A DNA stretch of 19,077 nt from CAXTEJ01 sp964243295 (GTDB lineage Bacteria > Actinomycetota > Actinomycetes > Actinomycetales > Angustibacteraceae), in assembly GCA_964243295.1 (NCBI GenBank), contig CAXTEJ010000061.1, forward strand, positions 1 through 19,077. Direction: 5' to 3'. The translations under genes were made by a program, and so were the position numbers. The notes below the pieces were generated by a model, which ran no database searches, was not told the origin of the DNA, and saw nothing but the letters and a program-made list of their open reading frames with translations. Below are positions 13,842 through 19,077 of the stretch, one piece after another. Within the stretch, counting starts at the first letter, position 1, and every line of letters starts with the position of its first letter.

Positions 13842-14249
13842 TCAGCCGGGCGCGGCTGTCGTGGACAGGTCCGCCAGGATGCCCAGCGCGTCCGGGGCAC
13901 GGTCGACCGGCACGAGCAGGTGGTCGTGGTGGTGTCCCGCGACGACGTTGCAGCTGATCCCGGCGTCGGCAAGGGCTGCGCTCACCACCGCGGTCAGCCC
14001 CACGGCCGCCAGCGACGACTGCACCCGCAGGGTGATCCAGGCCGCGACGTAGTCGTACGCCAGCCCGCAGCGGTCCGCCTCGTCCTGCGCGATCAGCACG
14101 GACAGCCCCTCGGGCTCTCGGATGCAACCGAGCAGGTCCAGGTCGGCAGGCGCTCGCGTGCCGGAGACCGTGCAGAACACGTAGCTGCCCGGCAGCAGCT
14201 CTGCCGCCATGCCACTGACCAGCACGCTCAGGTCCGTCTCGCCTGTCAC
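13842..14249 (-). CDS. ACT-domain protein of the ACT_3/COG3602 type
   Basis: A 135-residue protein. The start is placed at GTG 14249 rather than the upstream codon at 14324, because GGAGAAGG lies at the right distance and because family members begin close to a GETDLSVLL-like sequence, here TGETDLSVLV (2-11). It continues LLPGSYVFCTV, then a second ACT-like half with SSLAAVGLTAVVSAALADAGI and the conserved NVVAGHHHDHLLVPVDRA (101-118). ACT domains bind amino acids or similar small ligands as regulatory modules; these stand-alone double-domain proteins have no assigned partner. It is transcribed alone, divergent from the alpha/beta hydrolase operon across about 200 bases. The domain is clear; the ligand is not. 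Confidence 0.9.
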   Translation of the reverse strand: MTGETDLSVLVSGMAAELLPGSYVFCTVSGTRAPADLDLLGCIREPEGLSVLIAQDEADRCGLAYDYVAAWITLRVQSSLAAVGLTAVVSAALADAGISCNVVAGHHHDHLLVPVDRAPDALGILADLSTTAAPG

Positions 14250-14368
14250 GACGCCTTCTCCGGGCTCGAGGGAAGCGGTGCCGCTGCCCTGCGCACCGTA
14301 TCGCTGCGCGGCTTGATCCAGCACGGCTCGCCGTTGCCGAGCGATCGGGTGAGAGGTGCTGATATAAA

Positions 14369-14386
14369 TAACCTGTGCTAAGGTTA
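14369..14386. promoter_or_regulatory. 18-bp dyad in an AT-rich promoter region
   Basis: TAACCT gtgcta AGGTTA has perfect six-base arms. It lies in the only markedly AT-rich stretch nearby (about 14361-14396), 65 bases upstream of the alpha/beta hydrolase ATG and 120 bases from the divergent ACT gene. The size suits a winged-helix or TetR-type repressor, but no regulator gene adjoins it. Clear -35/-10 hexamers could not be assigned; TAAGGT at 14379-14384 is a possible -10. Confidence 0.55.
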
Positions 14387-14450
14387 CTTACATCGATCGG
14401 GCCGGAAGACCCACATCGGTTCCGCTGCACCGACCACCTAAGGACCCGCC

Positions 14451-15266
14451 ATGACGAGCACCATCCGCACGATCGAGCTGACCGGCGGCGCTGCCGCGCA
14501 GCTCGCCTACAGCGACGAGGGCGAGGGGCACCCCCTGCTGCTGCTGCACGGCGGCGGCGGCCTGCAAACGGTGGCCGGCCTCGCGGGCCAGCTCGCCGCC
14601 GGCGGGCACGCCAGGGTCATCACGCCCACGCACCCAGGTTTCGGCGGCACCCCCCGCCCACAGGGCCTGACCGACATCCGCGGGCTGGCGGAGCTGTACG
14701 TCGCCCTCCTGGACGAGCTGGACGTCACGGACGTCACGGTCGTCGGCAACTCGATCGGGGGCTGGGTGGCCGCCGAGATGGGCCTGCTCGCGACGAGCCG
14801 GCTGGGCAGGCTCGTCCTCATCGACGCGGTCGGACTCGAGGTGCCGGGCCACCCTGTTGCCGACTTCTTCTCCCTCACCCCCGACCAGGTCGCCGAGCAC
14901 AGCTGGCACGACCCGAAGGCGTTCCGCATCGACACCTCGGCCATGACGCCGGAGCAGCTGGCCGTGATGGCCGGCAACCGCGCCGCCCTCGCCGGCTACG
15001 GCAACCAGCCCGGACTGCCGTCGATGTCCGACCCGACCCTGCGTGACCGGCTCTGCGCAACAGCCGTCCAGACCCTCGTGCTGTGGGGTGACAGCGACCG
15101 GATCGTCGACCCCGAGTACGGCCGCGCCTACGCGCAGGCGATCCCCGGTGCCCGCTTCCAGCTGCTGCCCCGCACCGGCCACCTCCCGCAGCTGGAGACC
15201 CCGCAGCAGGTGCTCGCCGCCGTCACCGACTTCGTCGCCGAAGCGCCCGGCCGCCCTGCCCGCTGA
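14451..15266 (+). CDS. Alpha/beta hydrolase
   Basis: A 271-residue alpha/beta-hydrolase fold protein from ATG 14451, with AAGGA ten bases upstream. The oxyanion-hole region is LLHGGGG (31-37), the nucleophile elbow is GNSIGG (Ser101), the acid is in LWGDSDRIVD (probably Asp216) and the base is His244 in RTGHLPQLE, so the catalytic triad is complete. The layout matches the MhpC-like group, which contains carbon-carbon bond hydrolases, esterases and haloperoxidase-like enzymes. The cap domain (about 135-195) is short. It is the first gene of a probable three-gene operon with an epimerase/dehydratase-like protein and a cupin. The substrate cannot be named. Confidence 0.92.
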   Translation: MTSTIRTIELTGGAAAQLAYSDEGEGHPLLLLHGGGGLQTVAGLAGQLAAGGHARVITPTHPGFGGTPRPQGLTDIRGLAELYVALLDELDVTDVTVVGNSIGGWVAAEMGLLATSRLGRLVLIDAVGLEVPGHPVADFFSLTPDQVAEHSWHDPKAFRIDTSAMTPEQLAVMAGNRAALAGYGNQPGLPSMSDPTLRDRLCATAVQTLVLWGDSDRIVDPEYGRAYAQAIPGARFQLLPRTGHLPQLETPQQVLAAVTDFVAEAPGRPAR

Positions 15267-15359
15267 CCCACGGCGGACACCACCGCACCACCCCACCGCA
15301 GCACCTCACCGCACGCCAGACGCCTCCCGGCGACCGCCGGGACAGACCCAGGAGACACC
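15267..15359 (+). other. C-rich linker with hairpin inside the operon
   Basis: The 93 bases between hydrolase and epimerase genes are strikingly rich in C and poor in G on the coding strand up to about 15325, with many CACC and CCGCA units. They end in a hairpin CCCGGC gacc GCCGGG (15326-15341) and the ribosome-binding site AGGAG (15350-15354). The composition resembles a Rho-loading region, and the hairpin could temper downstream expression; both are inference. Confidence 0.4.
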
Positions 15360-16271
15360 ATGCACATCTTCCTCACCGGCGGGACCGGCTACGTCGGCTC
15401 CGCCGTCCTCGCCGCGCTCCGCGCCCGCGGTCACGAGGTGACCGCGGCCGTACAGCCGCGGTCCGACCCTGAAGCCGTCATCGCCGCAGGAGCCCGGCCG
15501 GCGGTCGGCGACCTCACCGACGTCGCGTGGCTGGCATCGCAGCTGGCCCACGTCGACGGGATGGTCCACTGCGCCTCACCGAACGACGCGACCAGCGCCT
15601 CGCTCGACCGGGCGGTCCTCGACGCCGTGGGCAGGGCCTTCGCCGGCACCGGCCGGGTGCATGTGCACACCGTCGGCACGTGGATCCACGGCTCACCGGC
15701 GACGCGCGTCACGGAGGACACACCGTTCGCCCCGCCCCCCATCGTCGCCTGGCGTCCTGCCCTGCTGCGGTCCGTCCGCGAGGCCGCCGGCCAGGGCATC
15801 CGGACCGTCGCGCTCTCGCCGGGCAACGTGTACGGCTCCGCCAGGGGCATCCCGGCCGCGCTCACGCACGGCCCCCGCAGCCACGCTCTCCCGCCGGAGC
15901 TGCTGTTCCCGGGCGACGGCGCCCAGCACGTCAGCAACGTCTTCCGCGACGACCTCGCCGATCTGTACGTGCTCGCCCTCGAGACCGCGCCTGCCGGCTC
16001 GTACTACCTCGCCGCGAACAGCCACGCGCCCACGATGCGCGAGGTCGCCGCCGCCGCGAGCACGGGCCAGGGGCTCGAGGGGCGCATCGCCCCGGAAGCG
16101 ACCGCTGCCACGCACGACCGACTGGGTCCGCTGGCCGACGCGCTGCTGCTCGACCAGCAGGTCGACAGCGCTCACGCCCGCGCCCTCGGCTGGGACCCGA
16201 CCGGGCCGTCCCTGCTCGACGAGCTCGCCACCGGGTCCTACGCGTCCGCGAGCGCCGGAGGCGCACGATGA
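15360..16271 (+). CDS. Atypical NAD-dependent epimerase/dehydratase family protein
   Basis: A 303-residue extended-SDR-like protein from ATG 15360 with AGGAG six bases upstream. The N-terminal motif TGGTGYVGSAV (6-16), AAVQPRSDP after strand 2, VGDLTD and the later SPGNVYGSARG place it in COG0451. The usual Tyr-x-x-x-Lys is absent; the corresponding region reads VAWRPALLRSVREAAGQGI, as in a common bacterial subgroup with WRP instead, so catalysis would be non-canonical. VHTVGTWIHG stands where the active-site serine or threonine would be. Its 3' end overlaps the cupin start by four bases (ATGA), so the two are translated together. Substrate unknown; the cupin and hydrolase partners suggest modification of a small polar or ester compound. 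Confidence 0.9.
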   Translation: MHIFLTGGTGYVGSAVLAALRARGHEVTAAVQPRSDPEAVIAAGARPAVGDLTDVAWLASQLAHVDGMVHCASPNDATSASLDRAVLDAVGRAFAGTGRVHVHTVGTWIHGSPATRVTEDTPFAPPPIVAWRPALLRSVREAAGQGIRTVALSPGNVYGSARGIPAALTHGPRSHALPPELLFPGDGAQHVSNVFRDDLADLYVLALETAPAGSYYLAANSHAPTMREVAAAASTGQGLEGRIAPEATAATHDRLGPLADALLLDQQVDSAHARALGWDPTGPSLLDELATGSYASASAGGAR

Positions 16272-16819
16272 GCGCGATCATGCTCCCGCCCGGCGCCGGC
16301 CGCCGCATCGTGGGCCACGGCATCGACGCGACGGTGAAGGCGACGATGGGCGAAGGAGCCTTCGCGGCGACCTTCGAGGTGGTCGTGCCACCCCGGTACG
16401 ACGTCGGCGCCCACGTCCACGGGGAGGGTGCGGAGATCTTCTTCGTGATCAGCGGGCAGCTCGACGTCCTGGCCTTCGAACCCCTCGACCGCTCGGTCCA
16501 CGACTGGCACGACTGGACGTCGGCGAACGGCCGCACGTACCTGCGCGGCGGCCCCGGTTCCTTCATATTCGTCCCCGCCGGGACGCCGCACGCGTTCGCG
16601 AACCCCGGCGACGAACCGGCCGTCATGTTCTTCCAGTCGGCAGCGGCCGCCGCTCACCAGCGGTACTTCGACGAGCTCGCCGCCCTGCTCGAGGCCAGCG
16701 ACGGCCGTCCCGAGCAGGACGCGGTCGCCGCGCTCAGGACCAGGTACGACATGGAGCAGCTGACCGGCCTGCGGACCGGCGCCGCGGCCGACTCCGCGCA
16801 GGCTCCGTCGGATGGCTGA
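16268..16819 (+). CDS. Cupin-domain protein
   Basis: A 183-residue single-domain cupin from ATG 16268, overlapping the previous stop codon by four bases. Cupin motif 1 is AHVHGEGAEIFFVISG (His49, His51, Glu56) and motif 2 is GSFIFVPAGTPHAFANPG (His108), so all four metal ligands are present. The insertion between the motifs (about 66-94) contains DWHDWTSANGR. After the barrel a helical tail of about 50 residues follows, including HQRYFDELAALLEASDGRP. Such proteins include metal-dependent dioxygenases, isomerases and sugar-binding regulators, and similar ones are often annotated quercetin dioxygenase-like. Complete ligands favour an enzyme. It is the last gene of the hydrolase operon and ends 26 bases before a convergent gene. 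Confidence 0.92.
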   Translation: MSAIMLPPGAGRRIVGHGIDATVKATMGEGAFAATFEVVVPPRYDVGAHVHGEGAEIFFVISGQLDVLAFEPLDRSVHDWHDWTSANGRTYLRGGPGSFIFVPAGTPHAFANPGDEPAVMFFQSAAAAAHQRYFDELAALLEASDGRPEQDAVAALRTRYDMEQLTGLRTGAAADSAQAPSDG

Positions 16820-16845
16820 GGCAGCGAGCCCGCGCCGATCCAGCG

Positions 16846-17472
16846 TCAGCCGCTCACCTGAAGCTGGGTCAGCAGCAGCAGCGTGTCGGAGTTGACCCAG
16901 TACTCGGCCAGCTGGCCGCCGCTCACGCGCAGGATGTCGGTACCGGTGAAGTCGACCGCGGTTCCCGCCGGCGCTGCCGCTCCGGGCATGCCGCCCGCGT
17001 AGGTGCCCCGCGCACGCCAGCGCACCGCCACGTGATCGCCGTCGACGAGCGGTCCGACCTGCACCGAGAAGCGCAGGTCGGGCACGGCGGCCCGGGTCTG
17101 GCTGATCCAGGCGGTGAGCGCCGCGGGGCTGTCCACGGCGCTGCCGTCGCCGCCGTCCATCATGGCCGCGTGCAGCCGGAAGTCCGGTGCGATCAAGGTC
17201 TGCGCGTGCGCGTAGTCGCCGTTCCACAGCGTCAGCCACGAGTCGACCAGCTTGGCGGCCTTCGCCTCGCCCACCCGCTTGGAGACGGCGCGGGAGTCGG
17301 CTTGGGCCGCGGTCGTGCTGGTGCCCGTGGCGCTGGTCTCGGTCGTACCGGCCGCGACCGTGCCGGCCCCGGCGAGCAGGACACAGACCGCGACACCTGC
17401 CGAGACGCCGATCGTCCTGCGGGTGGCGACGGCCTTGCTGCGGAGGATGGAGCGGGGCTTGTCGTTGCTCAT
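16846..17472 (-). CDS. Exported SnoaL-like domain protein
   Basis: A 208-residue protein from ATG 17472, with AGGAGA eight bases upstream on the minus strand; the frame extends further upstream but that part overlaps the promoter. The N-terminus has basic residues (KPRSILRSKAVATRR, 5-19), then a hydrophobic segment (about 20-42), so it is exported or membrane-anchored. A Thr/Ser/Ala-rich linker leads to a SnoaL-like/NTF2-fold domain (about 62-205), recognised by VDSWLTLWNGDYAHAQTLIA, AALTAWISQTRAAVPDLRFSV, VAVRWRARGTYAG and the ending TDILRVSGGQLAEYWVNSD. SnoaL homologues include cyclases and many ligand-binding proteins; an extracytoplasmic one is less usual. It lies 101 bases downstream of a TetR gene but has its own promoter. 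Confidence 0.9.
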   Translation of the reverse strand: MSNDKPRSILRSKAVATRRTIGVSAGVAVCVLLAGAGTVAAGTTETSATGTSTTAAQADSRAVSKRVGEAKAAKLVDSWLTLWNGDYAHAQTLIAPDFRLHAAMMDGGDGSAVDSPAALTAWISQTRAAVPDLRFSVQVGPLVDGDHVAVRWRARGTYAGGMPGAAAPAGTAVDFTGTDILRVSGGQLAEYWVNSDTLLLLTQLQVSG

Positions 17473-17532
17473 GTCGGTCTCCTGGTCGAGGTCCGCGCGG
17501 CGTGGTCGCCGCTGCGTGTCCTTGCACCAGTG

Positions 17533-17561
17533 ACCATACACGCGTAACTACACGCCGTAAA
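17533..17561 (-). promoter_or_regulatory. Promoter with tandem repeats for the SnoaL-like gene
   Basis: On the minus strand: -35 TTTACG (17556-17561), a 17-base spacer and -10 TATGGT (17533-17538). The spacer and -10 hold two direct copies of TACACGC on the plus strand (17537-17543 and 17549-17555), 12 bases apart, a possible regulator site. Confidence 0.55.
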
Positions 17562-17573
17562 GCCTCCTTTGCG

Positions 17574-18323
17574 TCAGCTCACGGTGAGGGCGAGCGTGGG
17601 GTCCAGTCCCATGATCGCGAGCTGGGTCGCCATCTCCGCTCGGAATAGGTCCTCGGCGTCCGGCATCGCGACCCAGGACAGATGGCCGAACACCTCGAGG
17701 GTGATGAGGCCGTGCATCCTGCCCCAGCAGGACAGGAAGGCCTGCATGGCGCCGGCCGGTAACGGCGCCCGGCCGCCGGCCCAGGCGCCCAGCGCCGCCT
17801 CGAGCTGGGGCGTGCGGTAGCCGGCCGGGGGCAGCTGGAACCCGGTGGAGGCATAGGCCCGCGCGAAGGCGTCCATGAACGTCGAGCCGAACCGCATGCC
17901 CGACTCGTGCGTCGGGCCATCGGCGGGAGCGGCGTAACCGGGCACGGGAGCGCCGAAGACGAGAGCGAACTCGTGCGGGTGAGCGACGCCCCACCGGCGG
18001 TAGGCCAGCGACATCGAGGTGATGCGCGCCCCGGGGTCGGCGGGCTGCGCGTCCCGGGCTGCCTCCAGCTCGGCGCACAGCCCGTTGTACCCGTCGACGA
18101 TGAGGGCCGTCAGCAGCGCGTCGCGGTCGTCGTAGTACCGATAGAGCGCCGGCGCGGTCAGGCCCATCTCGCGGGCGACGGCCCGCAGCGACAGGGCGGC
18201 GGCGCCGGTGACTGCCAGCTGCCGTCGCGCGACGTCGCGGATCTCGGCCATCGTCGCCTCTCGCTGGCGCTGCCGACGATCATGTGAAGGGTGGAAACTG
18301 GGGTTGACGGCGTTCACGGTCAT
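17574..18323 (-). CDS. TetR-family regulator with WHG-type C-terminal domain
   Basis: A 249-residue TetR protein if started at ATG 18323. The helix-turn-helix is at about 44-66 with LSLRAVAREMGLTAPALYRYY. The C-terminal part (about 100-245) resembles the WHG domain (TetR_C_33), with YRRWGVAHPHEFALVFG and FLSCWGRMHGLITLEVFGHL. An alternative start at ATG 18251, with GAGAGG six bases upstream, would remove 24 residues of basic, probably disordered sequence and still leave a complete DNA-binding domain; ATG 18323 has no ribosome-binding site but has TACCAT five bases upstream. The gene is divergent from an MMPL transporter across 51 bases, so it probably represses that transporter and perhaps the SnoaL-like gene behind it. 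Ligand unknown. Confidence 0.9.
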   Translation of the reverse strand: MTVNAVNPSFHPSHDRRQRQREATMAEIRDVARRQLAVTGAAALSLRAVAREMGLTAPALYRYYDDRDALLTALIVDGYNGLCAELEAARDAQPADPGARITSMSLAYRRWGVAHPHEFALVFGAPVPGYAAPADGPTHESGMRFGSTFMDAFARAYASTGFQLPPAGYRTPQLEAALGAWAGGRAPLPAGAMQAFLSCWGRMHGLITLEVFGHLSWVAMPDAEDLFRAEMATQLAIMGLDPTLALTVS

Positions 18324-18374
18324 GATGCATGGTAGCCCGGACGGGAGCGTTAACACCTATCACCGGAGGAACTG

Positions 18375-19077
18375 ATGTTCAACAGTCTCGGTCGTGCCAC
18401 CTACCGCTCCCGGCGGCGCATCGTCGCCCTCGGCGCCCTGTTCCTCGTGCTGGCCGGTGTCTGGGGCACCGGCGTCTTCGGCAAGCTGCAGGGCGGCGGT
18501 TTCGAGGACCCCGGCAGCGAGTCCGCGCGCGCCGCCAGCCGCCTCGTCGAGGAGTTCGGGCGCGGCGGCGCCGACGTCGTCGTCCTGTACCGGTCGGACA
18601 GCCGGACGGTCGACGACCCTGGCTACCGGCGAGATGTGGAGAGCGCCCTGTCGGGCCTGCCGCCCGGCGCCCTGACGTCGGTCGCCACGTTCTGGTCCAC
18701 CGGCGCGGCGTCGTTCGTGTCCCGCGACCGCCGCAGCACGTACGCCGTCCTCGGGCTGCCCGGCGAGGGCGACGACGCGCTCAAGCAGTCCTACCTCGCC
18801 ATCGCGGACCGGCTGGACGCGCCAGGGCTGCAGACGCGGGTCGGCGGGTCCGTCGCCGGCGACGTCACGACGAACGACCAGGTCGGCGCGGACATCGCCC
18901 GGGCCGAGACGTTGTCGCTGCCGTTGCTGTGCCTCCTGCTCGTCATCGTCTTCGGCGGCCTGGTCGCCGCCGGGCTGCCCTTCCTGGTCGGCGGCTTCAG
19001 CGTCCTCGGCGCCTTCCTCGTCCTGAACGTCCTCAGCTACGCCACCGACCTCAGCGTGTTCGCGCTCAACGTCGTGA
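18375..19077 (+). CDS. MMPL-family (RND-type) transporter, N-terminal part
   Basis: The reading frame is open from ATG 18375 to the end of the window, giving 234 residues of a protein that is normally over 700. GGAGG lies at 18365-18369. The N-terminus is FNSLGRATYRSRRRIVALG, then a first membrane helix (about 20-36), followed by an extracytoplasmic domain with GGGFEDPGSESARAASRL, the signature that precedes the porter domain in actinobacterial MMPL proteins. Further helices begin at about residue 182 (LPLLCLLLVIVFGG) and 200 (FLVGGFSVLGAFLVLNVL). MMPL proteins export lipids or drugs using proton motive force. It is divergent from a TetR gene, a common pair. Substrate unknown. Confidence 0.93.
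   Translation, partial: MFNSLGRATYRSRRRIVALGALFLVLAGVWGTGVFGKLQGGGFEDPGSESARAASRLVEEFGRGGADVVVLYRSDSRTVDDPGYRRDVESALSGLPPGALTSVATFWSTGAASFVSRDRRSTYAVLGLPGEGDDALKQSYLAIADRLDAPGLQTRVGGSVAGDVTTNDQVGADIARAETLSLPLLCLLLVIVFGGLVAAGLPFLVGGFSVLGAFLVLNVLSYATDLSVFALNVV

Noticed and set aside
14369..14386. DtxR/IdeR iron box
   Set aside because: Iron boxes have GGTTA in the left arm and TAACC in the right arm (TTAGGTTAG...CTAACCTAA). Here the arms are in the opposite order, and no iron-related gene is nearby.
16820..16845. Terminator between the convergent cupin and SnoaL-like genes
   Set aside because: The 26-base gap holds no convincing stem.
15661..17547. 628-codon open frame on the plus strand across epimerase, cupin and SnoaL-like genes
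   Set aside because: It is a shadow frame rich in Arg/Pro/Ala; the three underlying genes have intact family motifs.

Overview
The window is about 19 kb of very GC-rich DNA. It has dense short intergenic gaps, GTG starts, TANNNT-type -10 hexamers and several apparently leaderless genes, all of which point to a chromosomal segment of a high-GC actinobacterium; the genus cannot be fixed from the sequence. No tRNA, rRNA, CRISPR array, transposase, integrase or phage gene was seen, and codon use looks uniform.

Layout. (1) 1-2047 (+): the 3' part of a superfamily 1 helicase with a C-terminal Vsr-like nuclease domain, followed with a 4-bp overlap by a small acidic protein. (2) 2127-5090 (-): a secreted beta-propeller protein, then a TetR regulator and a drug-efflux type MFS transporter in one unit. 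A perfect 16-bp operator sits on the predicted TetR promoter. (3) 5181-8516: three short-chain dehydrogenase/reductase (SDR) genes on the minus strand, one lacking the catalytic residues, divergent from an MmyB-like XRE regulator on the plus strand. (4) 8536-11062: a TetR gene divergent from an SDR gene across a promoter with two 19-bp tandem operators, then a second SDR gene. (5) 11151-11783: a NAD(P)-binding protein. (6) 11841-13795: a third TetR gene divergent from an SRPBCC protein and a translationally coupled SDR gene. (7) 13842-14249 (-): an ACT-domain protein. (8) 14451-16819 (+): a probable operon of alpha/beta hydrolase, atypical NAD-dependent epimerase/dehydratase and cupin, behind an AT-rich promoter region with an 18-bp dyad. 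(9) 16846-18323 (-): an exported SnoaL-like protein and a fourth TetR gene, divergent from an MMPL transporter truncated by the window end.

How the genes fit together. Between 5.1 and 16.3 kb there are eight Rossmann-fold oxidoreductase-type genes, interleaved with three TetR regulators and one MmyB-like regulator. Most regulators face an enzyme gene across a short promoter region containing inverted or direct repeats. This reads as a patchwork of small, separately regulated redox or detoxification cassettes flanked by two efflux systems (MFS and MMPL), not as one biosynthetic cluster. There is no polyketide synthase, NRPS or terpene synthase. Substrates cannot be named from the sequence. No clearly new multi-gene system could be demonstrated. 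The observations most worth following are the operator architectures, the catalytically degenerate SDR inside an SDR operon, the alpha/beta hydrolase-epimerase-cupin unit and the helicase-nuclease with its coupled acidic partner.
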